DNA from: Bacillus vallismortis
Lineage (GTDB): Bacteria; Bacillota; Bacilli; Bacillales; Bacillaceae
Reading direction: 5' to 3'
DNA: 64,000 nucleotides
NCBI RefSeq assembly: GCF_040784915.1
Contig: NZ_CP160797.1
Location: forward strand, 1,441,001-1,505,000
A program made the position numbers and the translations under genes. The first letter of the stretch is position 1, and the number at the start of each line of letters is the position of its first letter. The notes beneath the pieces are model-generated. The model saw only the letters and a program-made list of their open reading frames with translations, ran no database searches and was not told the origin of the DNA. Shown here piece after piece: positions 35,825-45,029 of the stretch.

Positions 35825-35990
35825 TCCGCCTCTCTTATCTCTCAGATCAAATCTGATGGAATTAGCACCGTGCCTTAAGAGACGAGCGTCTCGGCGCGAA
35901 AAAGATGCGCCCCATTTCACAATGGAATTACGGTCGGTTGCTGTTGGGGTCAAAAGGCCAATCCCTCGCCCAACTCTCGATAAGAGAATA
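35825..35990 (-). promoter_or_regulatory. S-box (SAM-I) riboswitch of mtnK-mtnA
   Basis: On the minus strand the S-box blocks appear in order: CTTATCGAGAG, GGCGAGGGATTGGCC, ACCCCAACAGCAACCGAC, a variable hairpin, AAGGCACGGTGCTAATTCC and GATCTGAGAGATAAGAG. S-adenosylmethionine binding should cause termination at the following hairpin. Confidence 0.97.
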
Positions 35991-36069
35991 TATTCACTTG
36001 TTAAACAATTCTAATTTATCAGTTGATGAACATAGTAACAGGTGTTTAAGTGAATTGTCAATCTATTTT

Positions 36070-36849
36070 TTAATATAAATCTTTTCTGATATCATCGAAA
36101 ACAGGAATGTTTTCCCGCACCTTAACGCTTTCCTGAAGGTCGATTGCCGCTCGGACAACGCCTTCTTCCCGGCCGCCTTCAGCTAGGACGCGCCCCCACG
36201 GATCAATAATCAGGCTATGCCCGGCAAATTCATTATTTGGATTTGAACCGGTGCAATTGCAGGCAGCGATAAAGCATTGATTTTCAATGGCCCGCGCAAT
36301 AAGCAGGCTTTTCCAATGATCAAGGCGGGGAAGAGGCCATTCCGCAGAAATAAACAGCACGTTGGCACCTTTTGTCGTATGTTTTCTGATCCACTCCGGA
36401 AAACGGATATCGTAACAGATCAATCCTGAGCTTTTGACGCCATCAAGCTCAAAGTATCCGTCTTCGGAACCGGCTGATAAATACACATGCTCATCCATCA
36501 GCTGAAAAAGATGGGCTTTCCTGTACTCTTTAATGATTTGTCCTTCCTTATCCACGATGTACATTGTATTATAAACATCAGAATCCTTTCTGACAGCAAC
36601 CGATCCGGCGATAATATGAACGCCATGTTTTTTTGCCGTATTCTTCAGCCAGCTTTGAGCAGAACGTCCGTCTTCATCAGCGAGCTCATCAAGGTTGGCC
36701 AAGTCATATCCGGTTGTCCATAGTTCAGGAAGAACAAGAACGTCAGCATGTTTGCTTTCTTTTTCGATGAAGAATTCAGCCTTTTTTATATTTTCTGAAG
36801 GTTTTCCATATGAAATATCAAATTGAAGACAAGATATCGTCCATTTCAT
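36070..36849 (-). CDS. mtnU: MtnU (YkrU), nitrilase-family amidase of methionine salvage
   Basis: The 259-residue carbon-nitrogen hydrolase keeps the catalytic triad: Glu in LPELWTTGY (residue 44), Lys in YRKAHLFQ (near 108) and Cys in SGLICYDIRFPEW (near 143). Homologues act as omega-amidases on alpha-ketoglutaramate or ketoglutaramate-like products, which would suit the adjacent glutamine-dependent transaminase MtnE. The start at 36849 follows GTGGAGTGATAATAAG. It is divergent from mtnE, with 94 bp between them. Confidence 0.93.
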   Translation of the reverse strand: MKWTISCLQFDISYGKPSENIKKAEFFIEKESKHADVLVLPELWTTGYDLANLDELADEDGRSAQSWLKNTAKKHGVHIIAGSVAVRKDSDVYNTMYIVDKEGQIIKEYRKAHLFQLMDEHVYLSAGSEDGYFELDGVKSSGLICYDIRFPEWIRKHTTKGANVLFISAEWPLPRLDHWKSLLIARAIENQCFIAACNCTGSNPNNEFAGHSLIIDPWGRVLAEGGREEGVVRAAIDLQESVKVRENIPVFDDIRKDLY

Positions 36850-36943
36850 CTTATTATCACTCCACATTTTTCTTTACTTTTTTTATTTAACCATATATGA
36901 TGATGGACCATCATTTCAAGATTTTTTTAGAAGGTGAGAATAG

Positions 36944-38137
36944 ATGAAATTTGAACAATCTGATGTATTGAAGGAGCTGCCTCAACAATTCTTCGCTTCT
37001 TTGGTGCAGCAAGTGAACCGAAAGCTCGCAGAAGGACACGACGTCATCAATCTCGGACAGGGAAATCCGGATCAGCCGACTCCGGAACATATCGTCGAGG
37101 AAATGAAACGGGCTGTTGCTGATCCTGAAAATCATAAATACTCGTCTTTTCGCGGCTCATACAGTCTGAAATCAGCAGCGGCAGCATTTTATAAAAGAGA
37201 ATATGGCATTGATCTTGACCCGGAAACTGAAGTCGCTGTATTATTCGGCGGGAAAGCCGGTCTGGTTGAGCTCCCGCAATGCTTGCTGAATCCCGGAGAT
37301 ACCATTTTAGTTCCGGATCCAGGCTATCCTGATTACTGGTCAGGTGTGGCACTCGCGAAAGCGAAGATGGAAATGATGCCGCTCGTAAAGGACAGAGCGT
37401 TTCTTCCTGATTACAGCAGTATCGCCGCTGAAGTGAGGGAACAGGCGAAATTGATGTATTTGAATTATCCGAATAATCCGACCGGAGCCGTTGCTACCCC
37501 TGACTTCTTTGAAGAAACCGTGAGTTTTGCGAAAGAAAACGGGGTCTGTGTCGTTCACGATTTTGCTTACGGCGCTGTAGGATTTGACGGCGGAAAGCCT
37601 TTAAGTTTTTTGCAGACTGAAGGTGCCAAGGATATCGGTATTGAAATTTACACACTGTCAAAAACGTATAATATGGCAGGGTGGCGGGTCGGCTTTGCCG
37701 TTGGAAACGCTTCGGTCATTGAAGCGATCAATCTGTATCAAGATCATATGTTTGTCAGTCTTTTCAGAGCGACTCAGGAGGCTGCAGCGGCGGCACTGTT
37801 AGCTGATCAGACGTGTGTGGCGGAGCAAAATGCCCGATATGAAAGCAGGCGAAACGCTTGGATCGCGTCATGCCGGAAAATCGGCTGGGATGTGACAGCT
37901 CCGGCAGGTTCATTTTTTGCATGGCTGCCTGTGCCTGAAGGCTATACTTCCGAGCAGTTCTCAAACCTTTTGCTGGAAAAAGCGAATGTGGCGGTTGCAG
38001 CCGGAAACGGCTTCGGTGAATATGGCGAGGGCTACGTCCGAGTCGGGCTGCTGACAAGTGAAGAAAGGCTGAAGGAAGCCGCTTATCGAATTGGGAAGCT
38101 GAACCTGTTTACCCAAAAAAGCATTGACAAGACTTGA
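36944..38137 (+). CDS. mtnE: MtnE (YkrV), methionine aminotransferase
   Basis: The 397-residue PLP enzyme is a fold-type I aminotransferase: NLGQGNPDQPTPEH (residue 36), the GGKAGLVELPQ cofactor segment (100), YPNNPTGAVATPDF (167), the PLP-binding Lys in TLSKTYNMAGWRVGF (near 235) and the C-terminal Arg region EGYVRVGLL. It amidates ketomethylthiobutyrate to methionine, the last salvage step. It has no S-box of its own; the promoter for the next operon overlaps its stop. Confidence 0.95.
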   Translation: MKFEQSDVLKELPQQFFASLVQQVNRKLAEGHDVINLGQGNPDQPTPEHIVEEMKRAVADPENHKYSSFRGSYSLKSAAAAFYKREYGIDLDPETEVAVLFGGKAGLVELPQCLLNPGDTILVPDPGYPDYWSGVALAKAKMEMMPLVKDRAFLPDYSSIAAEVREQAKLMYLNYPNNPTGAVATPDFFEETVSFAKENGVCVVHDFAYGAVGFDGGKPLSFLQTEGAKDIGIEIYTLSKTYNMAGWRVGFAVGNASVIEAINLYQDHMFVSLFRATQEAAAAALLADQTCVAEQNARYESRRNAWIASCRKIGWDVTAPAGSFFAWLPVPEGYTSEQFSNLLLEKANVAVAAGNGFGEYGEGYVRVGLLTSEERLKEAAYRIGKLNLFTQKSIDKT

Positions 38138-38152
38138 TAACGATGGGATAAT
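38124..38152 (+). promoter_or_regulatory. SigA promoter of the mtnWXBD S-box transcript
   Basis: TTGACA (38124-38129) and GATAAT (38147-38152) are 17 bp apart. The -35 box lies inside the last mtnE codons. Confidence 0.82.
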
Positions 38153-38180
38153 TCGAAATAATTTATAAAATCTATATTTT

Positions 38181-38285
38181 CTTATCAAGAGCAGGCAGAG
38201 GGACGAGCCCGATGAAGCCCGGCAACCGACTTGTAAAGCACGGTGCTAATTCTTGCAGCTGGCGGCTGAGAGATAAGATTCGGAC
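38181..38285 (+). promoter_or_regulatory. S-box (SAM-I) riboswitch of mtnWXBD
   Basis: The blocks CTTATCAAGAG, GGCAGAGGGACGAGCCC, GATGAAGCCCGGCAACCG, AAGCACGGTGCTAATTC and GGCTGAGAGATAAG match the SAM-I aptamer. A terminator follows before mtnW. Confidence 0.97.
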
Positions 38286-38295
38286 GAGAAACGAA

Positions 38296-38334
38296 ACCTC
38301 TTTAGACGCGATTGCTGTTTGAAGAGGTTTTTTT
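38296..38334 (+). terminator. SAM riboswitch terminator before mtnW
   Basis: AACCTCTTTAGA and TTTGAAGAGGTT arms pair around CGCGATTGCTG, followed by TTTTTATATGG. Confidence 0.86.
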
Positions 38335-38363
38335 ATATGGATGAAAATGAAAGGAGCTCTGGC

Positions 38364-39581
38364 ATGAGTGAGTTATTGGCAACATATCTCCTGACCGAAC
38401 CGGGAGCCGATACAGAGAAAAAAGCAGAACAAATCGCAACAGGATTGACAGTTGGCTCTTGGACGGATTTGCCCTTGGTGAAACAGGAGCAAATGCAAAA
38501 GCACAAGGGACGGGTGATAAAGGTCGAGGAAAGAGAGGGAACTCCTGCATCAGGAAAACAAGCGGTGATCACAATCGCCTATCCTGAAATCAATTTCTCT
38601 CAGGATATTCCGGCTTTGCTGACAACAGTGTTTGGCAAGCTGTCGCTGGACGGAAAAATCAAATTACTCGATCTTCACTTCTCTGAAGCATTTAAGCGCA
38701 CACTGCCGGGACCGAAGTTTGGCGTATACGGCATCCGGAAGTTGCTGGGGGAATTTGAGAGACCGCTGTTAATGAGCATATTTAAAGGGGTTATCGGAAG
38801 GAACTTGAGTGATATTAAAGAACAGCTCAGACAGCAGGCGCTTGGCGGAGTTGACTTGATCAAGGACGATGAAATTTTCTTTGAGACAGGTCCGGCGCCT
38901 TTTGAAACAAGAATTACAGAGGGAAAGCAAATATTGAAAGAAACGTATGAACAAACCGGGCATAAAACGCTGTATGCGGTCAATTTGACTGGACGTACGG
39001 CTGATCTGAAAGATAAAGCGAGACGCGCCGCCGAATTAGGAGCGGATGCGCTTTTGTTTAATGTTTTCGCTTACGGCTTGGACGTCATGCAAAGCCTTGC
39101 GGAAGATCCCGAAATTGCGATCCCGATTATGGCGCATCCAGCGGTCAGCGGGGCGTTCACATCTTCTCCGTTTTATGGCTTTTCTCACGCTCTTTTGCTC
39201 GGAAAATTAAACCGGTATTGCGGTGCTGACTTCAGTCTCTTTCCGTCGCCATACGGCTCGGTTGCGCTTCCGAAAGAACATGCGCTGGCGATTCATGAAG
39301 AATGTGTAAGAGAGGATGCCTTTAACCAAACATTTGCCGTTCCGTCAGCAGGCATTCATCCCGGTATGGTTCCGCTTTTAATGCGGGATTTCGGCATAGA
39401 TCATATAATTAACGCCGGTGGAGGCGTACACGGACATCCGAACGGCGCTCAAGGCGGGGGCAAAGCGTTCAGAGCCATTATTGATGCGGTCTTAGAAGCC
39501 CAGCCGATTGATGAAAAAGCCGAACAATGCAAGGATCTAAAGCTTGCGCTTGATAAATGGGGAAAGGTTGAAGCCGTATGA
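38364..39581 (+). CDS. mtnW: MtnW, RuBisCO-like diketo-MTP-1-phosphate enolase
   Basis: The 405-residue protein is a RuBisCO-like protein. It keeps [11 protein letters not shown] and [14 protein letters not shown], the region normally carrying the carbamylated Lys, and [18 protein letters not shown] and [21 protein letters not shown] for phosphate binding. It enolises diketo-methylthiopentyl-1-phosphate and does not fix CO2. AAAGGAG lies seven bases before the chosen ATG. A nine-residue longer form from 38337 is possible but starts in the terminator T-run. mtnX overlaps its end by four bases. Confidence 0.96.
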   Translation: MSELLATYLLTEPGADTEKKAEQIATGLTVGSWTDLPLVKQEQMQKHKGRVIKVEEREGTPASGKQAVITIAYPEINFSQDIPALLTTVFGKLSLDGKIKLLDLHFSEAFKRTLPGPKFGVYGIRKLLGEFERPLLMSIFKGVIGRNLSDIKEQLRQQALGGVDLIKDDEIFFETGPAPFETRITEGKQILKETYEQTGHKTLYAVNLTGRTADLKDKARRAAELGADALLFNVFAYGLDVMQSLAEDPEIAIPIMAHPAVSGAFTSSPFYGFSHALLLGKLNRYCGADFSLFPSPYGSVALPKEHALAIHEECVREDAFNQTFAVPSAGIHPGMVPLLMRDFGIDHIINAGGGVHGHPNGAQGGGKAFRAIIDAVLEAQPIDEKAEQCKDLKLALDKWGKVEAV

Positions 39582-40285
39582 CGACCCGAAAACCTTTAAT
39601 CATTTGTGACTTTGACGGAACCATCACGAGAAACGACAACATTATAAGCATCATGAAAACATTCGCTCCCCCGGAGTGGACGGCATTAAAAGACGGCGTC
39701 CTTTCCAAAACGCTGTCGATCAAGGAAGGTGTCGGGCGGATGTTCGGCCTTCTGCCTAGCAGTTTAAAAGAAGAGATTACAAGATTTGTATTGGAAGATG
39801 CAAAAATCAGGGAAGGCTTTCGGGAATTTGTAGCGTTTATCAATGAGCACGAGCTTCCGTTTTATGTCGTAAGCGGAGGAATGGACTTTTTTGTGTATCC
39901 TTTGCTTGAAGGCATTGTGGAGAAAGAACGTATTTATTGCAACCATGCGTCATTTGACAGCGACTATATTCATATTGACTGGCCTCATTCTTGCAAAGGA
40001 TCATGCAGCAATCAATGCGGGTGTTGCAAACCGTCGGTGATACATGAACTTTCTGAAGCGGACCAATATCTCATCATGATCGGTGACTCGGTTACAGATG
40101 TGGAGGCGGCAAAGCTGTCTGACCTTTGCTTTGCAAGGGATTATTTATTAAACGAATGCCGGGAGCGAAATCTGAATCATCTCCCGTATCAAGATTTTCA
40201 TGAGGTTAGAAAAGATATTGAGAACGTAACGGAGGTACAGGAATGGCTGCAAAACAAGAACGCTGGCGAGAGCTCGCTGAAGTAA
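39578..40285 (+). CDS. mtnX: MtnX, HK-MTPenyl-1-phosphate phosphatase
   Basis: The 235-residue HAD-type phosphatase has the nucleophile motif ICDFDGTIT (Asp near residue 10), the motif II Ser/Thr in [10 protein letters not shown], a Cys-rich cap insertion ([13 protein letters not shown] near 140-153), possibly metal-binding, and motif [19 protein letters not shown] near 170. It dephosphorylates the enolised intermediate to the acireductone. Its ATGA start overlaps mtnW, and mtnB starts 43 bases before its stop. Confidence 0.95.
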   Translation: MTTRKPLIICDFDGTITRNDNIISIMKTFAPPEWTALKDGVLSKTLSIKEGVGRMFGLLPSSLKEEITRFVLEDAKIREGFREFVAFINEHELPFYVVSGGMDFFVYPLLEGIVEKERIYCNHASFDSDYIHIDWPHSCKGSCSNQCGCCKPSVIHELSEADQYLIMIGDSVTDVEAAKLSDLCFARDYLLNECRERNLNHLPYQDFHEVRKDIENVTEVQEWLQNKNAGESSLK

Positions 40286-40872
40286 AACGGGAATTGGCTG
40301 AAAGAGACTGGTTTCCGGCGACTAGCGGCAATCTGTCTATTAAGGTTTCTGATGAGCCTTTAACCTTTCTCGTAACCGCAAGCGGAAAAGATAAACGCAA
40401 AGAGACGGATGAAGATTTTCTGCTGGTGGATCAAAACGGAGAGCCTGCCGAAAGCGGGCATTCTCTGAAACCGTCAGCGGAAACGCTTTTGCATACACAT
40501 TTGTACAATAAAACCAATGCCGGATGCTGCCTGCACGTCCATACGATAAACAATAATGTCATCTCAGAGCTATACGGAGACCAAAAGAAAATCACATTCA
40601 GAGGCCAGGAAATCATAAAAGCGCTCGGACTGTGGGAAGAGAATGCAGAAGTGACCATTCCGATCATTGAAAATCCAGCTCATATTCCGACGCTCGCGGC
40701 ACTGTTTGCGGAAGAGGTTTCAGAAGATTCAGGAGCTGTTCTAATCCGAAATCACGGTATTACAGCTTGGGGCCGAACAGCATTTGAAGCAAAAAGAGTG
40801 CTTGAAGCATATGAATTTTTGTTCAGCTACCATTTGAAATTGAACACAATTCAGCATCAGCTGGTTAAATAA
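40243..40872 (+). CDS. mtnB: MtnB, methylthioribulose-1-phosphate dehydratase
   Basis: The 209-residue class II aldolase-like enzyme keeps SGNLSIKV (residue 28), the zinc ligands in [22 protein letters not shown] (His pair near 98) and RNHGITAWG (His near 171). It dehydrates methylthioribulose-1-phosphate, the step between MtnA and MtnW. ACGGAGGTACAGG inside mtnX precedes its ATG, and the frames overlap by 43 bases. Confidence 0.96.
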   Translation: MAAKQERWRELAEVKRELAERDWFPATSGNLSIKVSDEPLTFLVTASGKDKRKETDEDFLLVDQNGEPAESGHSLKPSAETLLHTHLYNKTNAGCCLHVHTINNNVISELYGDQKKITFRGQEIIKALGLWEENAEVTIPIIENPAHIPTLAALFAEEVSEDSGAVLIRNHGITAWGRTAFEAKRVLEAYEFLFSYHLKLNTIQHQLVK

Positions 40873-40886
40873 AAGGAGGAACTGAA

Positions 40887-41423
40887 ATGGCAACAATTCG
40901 TATTCATGATGAGGCAAATACAACGATTGAAAATCAAGAGGAAGTAGCAAGCTTTCTGGACAGTCAAGAGGTCATTTATGAACAATGGGATATCAGTAAT
41001 CTCCCGGAACAGCTTTCAGAGAAATATGATCTGACAGAAGAAGAAAAACAGCAAATCCTTGATGCCTTTGAAACTGAAATTAAAGATATTTCAAACCGCC
41101 GCGGCTACAAAGCACAGGATGTTATTTCATTGTCAGACAGCAATCCGAAACTTGATGAACTGCTTGAGAACTTTAAAAGAGAGCATCACCACACAGACGA
41201 TGAGGTCCGTTTTATCGTAAGCGGCCATGGGATTTTTGTCATTCAAGGCAAAGACGGCACGTTTTTTGATGTCCGTTTAAACCCCGGAGATTTAATCTCA
41301 GTGCCTGAAAATATCCGCCATTACTTCACCCTTCAGGAGGACCGAAAAGTTGTCGCGGTAAGAATCTTTGTGACAACCGAAGGCTGGGTTCCGATTTATG
41401 AAAAGGACAGCGTGAATCAATAA
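40887..41423 (+). CDS. mtnD: MtnD, acireductone dioxygenase
   Basis: The 178-residue cupin has the metal site HHHTDDEVRFIVSG (His-His-Glu near residue 96) and the second cupin motif VPENIRHYF with the fourth His ligand. It splits the acireductone with O2: the Fe2+ form gives the methionine keto-acid, the Ni2+ form an off-pathway product. AAAGGAGGAAC precedes the ATG. Last gene of the operon. Confidence 0.96.
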   Translation: MATIRIHDEANTTIENQEEVASFLDSQEVIYEQWDISNLPEQLSEKYDLTEEEKQQILDAFETEIKDISNRRGYKAQDVISLSDSNPKLDELLENFKREHHHTDDEVRFIVSGHGIFVIQGKDGTFFDVRLNPGDLISVPENIRHYFTLQEDRKVVAVRIFVTTEGWVPIYEKDSVNQ

Positions 41424-41438
41424 GCAGGAAAAGAGGAC

Positions 41439-41477
41439 AACATCCTAAAACTCAAAAAGTATTAGGATGTTGTCAAC
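41439..41477 (+). terminator. Long hairpin after mtnD
   Basis: GACAACATCCTAA and TTAGGATGTTGTC form a 13-bp perfect stem around AACTCAAAAAGTA. It has no T-run, so it may act as a stability hairpin rather than a classical terminator. Confidence 0.5.
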
Positions 41478-41480
41478 AAT

Positions 41481-41512
41481 CTGAAAGCCCCTTTCAAATC
41501 GAACGGGGCTTC
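41481..41512 (-). terminator. Terminator of ykvA
   Basis: On the minus strand AGCCCCGTT CGATTTG AAAGGGGCT followed by TTC ends just past ykvA. Confidence 0.72.
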
Positions 41513-41513
41513 T

Positions 41514-41834
41514 TCATTGCAAACGCCATTTTTCATATCGTGACATTTCTTTTTTAATCAGTGTCCAAATCAAACCTAAAACAGCTGCATCGTCTATGAT
41601 CCCAAGACCGAAGATAACGTCTGGAATGATATCGAGCGGCATGACGATATACAAGATGGCAGCAGTTAGAAGTAAAAGCGTTTTAACCTGTGAATGAGGG
41701 TAGTCGCCGTTTCTCCAATCACGAAGCATTTGCAAAAAAACAGTAATATGCTGGATACATTTTTTTCGGTTTTTCCTTTTTAAAATCGCTTTTCCGCCTG
41801 CCGCTCCGAGCATCAATGCTTTCTTTTTCTTCAT
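41514..41834 (-). CDS. ykvA: YkvA, DUF1232 small membrane protein
   Basis: The 106-residue protein starts at 41834, where GCAGGAGGTATGCCAC precedes the ATG; a longer frame upstream lacks a site. After a very basic N-terminus (KKKKALML, KRKNRKKCIQH) it has the DUF1232 core, two hydrophobic segments YPHSQVKTLLLLTAAILYIVMPLDIIPD and FGLGIIDDAAVLGLIWTLI. The MPxDIIPDxxxxxGxxDD pattern is the family signature. Function unknown. Confidence 0.9.
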   Translation of the reverse strand: MKKKKALMLGAAGGKAILKRKNRKKCIQHITVFLQMLRDWRNGDYPHSQVKTLLLLTAAILYIVMPLDIIPDVIFGLGIIDDAAVLGLIWTLIKKEMSRYEKWRLQ

Positions 41835-42036
41835 GTGGCATACCTCCTGCCTGGCGGCGTGTTTAAGATATTCTTCCTCTGGGTATTGTTCTTCTAATCC
41901 TATCAATAAATCTATTATACCTGAAAATTTAACTTATTTAATGAAAATATGTTTACAAATAAAGTATAATCTGTAATAATGCACAATAACCCAATCAAAC
42001 TTGTTTCCTATTTCTTAGCGGCGAGGGGTGAAGTGA

Positions 42037-42294
42037 ATGGGCGGTTCTTCTGAACAAGAAAGATTGTTGGTGTCTATTGATGAAAAAAGAAAGTTAATGA
42101 TAGATGCCGCTAGAAAACAGGGATTTACGGGCCATGACACGATCAGGCACAGTCAGGAGCTGGACTGTTTAATGAATGAATATCAGCAGCTTATGCTAGA
42201 AAACGAACATTCTCAAGGGATTCAAGGCCTTGTAAAGAAATTAGGCTTGTGGCCCCGCAGAGATGTCATGCCTGCATATGATGCAAATAAATAG
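42037..42294 (+). CDS. spo0E: Spo0E, Spo0A-P phosphatase
   Basis: The 85-residue helical-hairpin protein keeps the SQELD signature near residue 46 of the Spo0E family, which dephosphorylates Spo0A-P and holds back sporulation. Its C-terminal tail beyond LGLWPRRD is present, so the regulatory end is not truncated. GAGGGGTGAAGTG precedes the ATG. It opposes KinD and KinE, also encoded in this window, on the same phosphorelay. Confidence 0.95.
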   Translation: MGGSSEQERLLVSIDEKRKLMIDAARKQGFTGHDTIRHSQELDCLMNEYQQLMLENEHSQGIQGLVKKLGLWPRRDVMPAYDANK

Positions 42295-42316
42295 CGGCGC
42301 TATCAGATGCATATAT

Positions 42317-42353
42317 AAAGAGAGAGCTTTTCAGAAGCGCTCTTTTTTTCTGG
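42317..42353 (+). terminator. Terminator between spo0E and eag
   Basis: AGAGAGCTTTT CAG AAGCGCTCTTT with a T-run (TTTTTTTC). Confidence 0.83.
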
Positions 42354-42379
42354 AAAAATTCATATGAAAGAGGGAACTG

Positions 42380-42811
42380 ATGAAAGAACTGGCGATTATC
42401 ATTACTGAAATGATCAATCAATTTCATGATGCTTTTATTTCATTATGCGGAATGTTCGGCATTCATTTAACCGACAAAGAAATGCACTTTTGGGTGATTG
42501 GCGTTTTTGGCATTTTCTTTTTCGGCGTCACTCACGCTGTGTTTACTTGGATTTCTAAGTGGAGCATGACAGCCTTGTCCTTTATCTATACCGTTACAGT
42601 TATCATTGTCATCGTATTCGCGATTGAAATTCAACAAAAAGTGACGGGGAGAGGGAATATGGAGTTTTTAGATGCTACTGAGGGTTTAAAGGGTTTTTTG
42701 GTATTCTTTATGTTTTTTTTGCTTCTGAAAATGCTGCTGCGCTTCATCAAAATACTCTTTTCTGGCAGAACGGCGAGCAAGTCAAGTGGCAATGCCCGGT
42801 CACGAAGATAA
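42380..42811 (+). CDS. eag: Eag, small membrane protein downstream of spo0E
   Basis: The 143-residue protein has about three membrane helices (near 35-60, 66-85 and 98-122) and a basic tail ([16 protein letters not shown]). It lies 85 bp after spo0E past a terminator. In B. subtilis this gene is called spo0E-associated gene; no biochemical function is known to me. Confidence 0.85.
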   Translation: MKELAIIITEMINQFHDAFISLCGMFGIHLTDKEMHFWVIGVFGIFFFGVTHAVFTWISKWSMTALSFIYTVTVIIVIVFAIEIQQKVTGRGNMEFLDATEGLKGFLVFFMFFLLLKMLLRFIKILFSGRTASKSSGNARSRR

Positions 42812-42842
42812 AAAGCCCTCCTGACACAGTCAAGGGGGCTAT
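42806..42842 (-). terminator. Terminator of kinD, convergent with eag
   Basis: On the minus strand AGCCCCCTTGA CTG TGTCAGGAGGGCT followed by TTTTATC. It overlaps the last codons of eag. Confidence 0.83.
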
Positions 42843-44356
42843 GAAGCGGATACGGGGAGGATGATCGTCACCTCTGTACCTCTTCGCACTTCACTTTCGA
42901 TATGAATGGAGCCTCCGTACATCAGCACAATCCGTTTACATACGACAAGGCCGAGACCGGTTCCTTTTTCTTTAGAAGTAACAAAGGGAAGGAAGATATG
43001 ATCCAGCATTTCCTGAGAAATCCCTTCACCGTTATCCACAACTTTGATAATGGCCTTTTGATCCGAAGCACCCAAGGAGATCGTCAGTTTTCCTCCCTCA
43101 GGCATTGATTCGAGGCCATTTTTTGCTACATTTAAAATCACTTGTTTAATATGATCTTTTGTACATTTAACGAGTAAGGGCTGCCCGGTTAAATACTGTA
43201 ATTCGACTTCAACATTGTATAGGTTGCCCTCAGAATAGATAATCGGCATAATTTCACCGATAATATCCTGAAGCGAGTTCAGCTCCCATTTTTCAGCTGT
43301 CGGTTTTCCGAGAACGAGAAACTCACTCACAATTTGGTTAATGCGCTTTATCTCTTGTTCAATAATGGAGAAGTACAGCTGATCTTCTTCACCTTTATAT
43401 TTCTTTTGCAGCAGCTGAATAAAGCCGCTTATGCCGGTGAGCGGATTGCGGATTTCATGAGCTGTGCTGGCAGCAAGCGTCCCGATCAGCTCTAATTTTT
43501 GCGCCTCATTTTCTGAGCGCTCCAGCTGAGTCTGGCGTTTCAGCAAATAATACAGCACGAGAATAAAAAGGATATTCAGCAAAACAATAGTACATGAAAG
43601 TGGCAGAACAAGGCTTTTCGTCAGTTCTTCTATTGTGACCGGCTTCGGATATACTTTCATATTCCAGCTGATATCATCCAGAAATCCGCTGACTGGTTTC
43701 TGATCTTTTGCATGAGAGGCTTGTCCGCTCGTAAATATCATTTTCCCGTCTTGGTTCACTACTTCAATATAAACATCAGGGCTCAGCAAGTTAATGATAT
43801 TTTTCAAATAATCAATTTGAATCGCTGCGACAAGATAATCTGTCACATTTCGTTTTGAGTCCAAAACAGGGACACAAATTGTAAAAATTGGCTGGCCTGT
43901 AATTCTGCTCGAATAACTTTCTGAAATGACTGTCTTTTTGGTTTCCTTCGCTTTTGTAAAAAAAGATCTGTCTGCCAGGTTTACTTTCGTTTTTAATTCT
44001 GTTGAACTTGCAGTGACGTCTCCTTTTGTATTAAGAAGATAGAGACCGGAAAATCTCGGCTCTGAATCAAAGGCTTTTTCCAAAATAGACTGCATTTTTT
44101 TTATATCAACCGGTCTGTCGATGGCGATGGACAGGGAGGTCATTCTCGCCTTTGTTTCTCCGATTAAATAATTAATTTTGTTGCGGTGAAGGTTCAGCAT
44201 AACACTTGCTTCTTGCTTATGTTCTATAGCTATTGTATCTTTTTCTTTTTCATATACGAAAAAGCTGATGACGAGTGCCGGAATCACGACCAGTATCAAA
44301 TAAAGTTTGATTCTCCCGCAGGCGCCTTTTAGTATTTTCAATTTGCATCGCTCCAA
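42839..44356 (-). CDS. kinD: KinD, membrane sensor kinase for sporulation and biofilm
   Basis: The 505-residue kinase has a membrane helix (about 16-35), an extracytoplasmic double-CACHE sensor (about 40-245), a second helix (about 248-275), the phosphorylated His in AASTAHEIRNPLTGISGF near 298 and an ATPase domain with NVAKNGLESMP, DNGEGI and GTGLGL. It signals through the Spo0F-Spo0A relay and is linked to biofilm matrix onset. The kinase core closely resembles that of KinE in this window. Confidence 0.96.
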   Translation of the reverse strand: MERCKLKILKGACGRIKLYLILVVIPALVISFFVYEKEKDTIAIEHKQEASVMLNLHRNKINYLIGETKARMTSLSIAIDRPVDIKKMQSILEKAFDSEPRFSGLYLLNTKGDVTASSTELKTKVNLADRSFFTKAKETKKTVISESYSSRITGQPIFTICVPVLDSKRNVTDYLVAAIQIDYLKNIINLLSPDVYIEVVNQDGKMIFTSGQASHAKDQKPVSGFLDDISWNMKVYPKPVTIEELTKSLVLPLSCTIVLLNILFILVLYYLLKRQTQLERSENEAQKLELIGTLAASTAHEIRNPLTGISGFIQLLQKKYKGEEDQLYFSIIEQEIKRINQIVSEFLVLGKPTAEKWELNSLQDIIGEIMPIIYSEGNLYNVEVELQYLTGQPLLVKCTKDHIKQVILNVAKNGLESMPEGGKLTISLGASDQKAIIKVVDNGEGISQEMLDHIFLPFVTSKEKGTGLGLVVCKRIVLMYGGSIHIESEVRRGTEVTIILPVSAS

Positions 44357-44551
44357 CTTACACCTGATTAGAGGTATTATATCATTGTTTCTTCTTCTTT
44401 AATAAGAAAAAATAACCAAAAAAATTAGAAAAAGATGTTGGGTGGTTTACATGATCAAAAAGAAGAGAAATATTGGAAAGATTTTTATTGACATTTCCGT
44501 CTTTGTTTATTAATGTTTCTCTGTAACGGTTTCTAAAAGGATGATTGAGAC

Positions 44552-44989
44552 ATGACAGAAAAATCACTGAAGTTATTTATCGTGCTGTCGCGCGCGTATC
44601 GGTCTATTAACGATCATATGAATAAGCATATTCATAATCATGGGCTGAATCCGACTGAATTTGCTGTGCTTGAGCTGTTGTACCATAAAGGCGATCAGCC
44701 GCTGCAGCAGATAGGGGATAAAATTCTCTTGGCTAGCGGGAGCATCACATATGTTGTAGATAAGCTGGAGCAAAAAGAACTTCTCATTCGGAAAGCGTCT
44801 CCTACAGACAGACGAGTGACATTTGCACAAATCACTGAAAAAGGCACCGGTCTTTTGAATGATATTTTTCCTGATCACGCTGCGGAAATTGATGAAATGA
44901 TCAGCGTATTAAGCGAAGAAGAGGTAGAGATGTGTACAGAGATGTTAAAAAGAGTAGGATTAAACGCAAAACAGTTTCATAATAAGTAA
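44552..44989 (+). CDS. mhqR: MhqR (YkvE), MarR-family repressor of quinone resistance
   Basis: The 145-residue MarR regulator has NPTEFAVLELLYHKGDQPLQQIG, GSITYVVDKLEQKELLIRK and the wing SPTDRRVTFAQITEKG. In B. subtilis MhqR represses azoreductase and dioxygenase genes and responds to methylhydroquinone. It is a close paralogue of YkoM at 9795-10259. It is a single-gene unit that ends at a terminator shared with motB. Confidence 0.93.
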   Translation: MTEKSLKLFIVLSRAYRSINDHMNKHIHNHGLNPTEFAVLELLYHKGDQPLQQIGDKILLASGSITYVVDKLEQKELLIRKASPTDRRVTFAQITEKGTGLLNDIFPDHAAEIDEMISVLSEEEVEMCTEMLKRVGLNAKQFHNK

Positions 44990-45029
44990 AAAAAGGAAGC
45001 CTGATCTATCACAAGGCTTCCTTTTTTTC
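44988..45029. terminator. Bidirectional terminator between mhqR and motB
   Basis: AAAAAAAGGAAGCCT and AGGCTTCCTTTTTTT arms pair around GATCTATCACA. Symmetric A and T runs serve both genes. Confidence 0.92.
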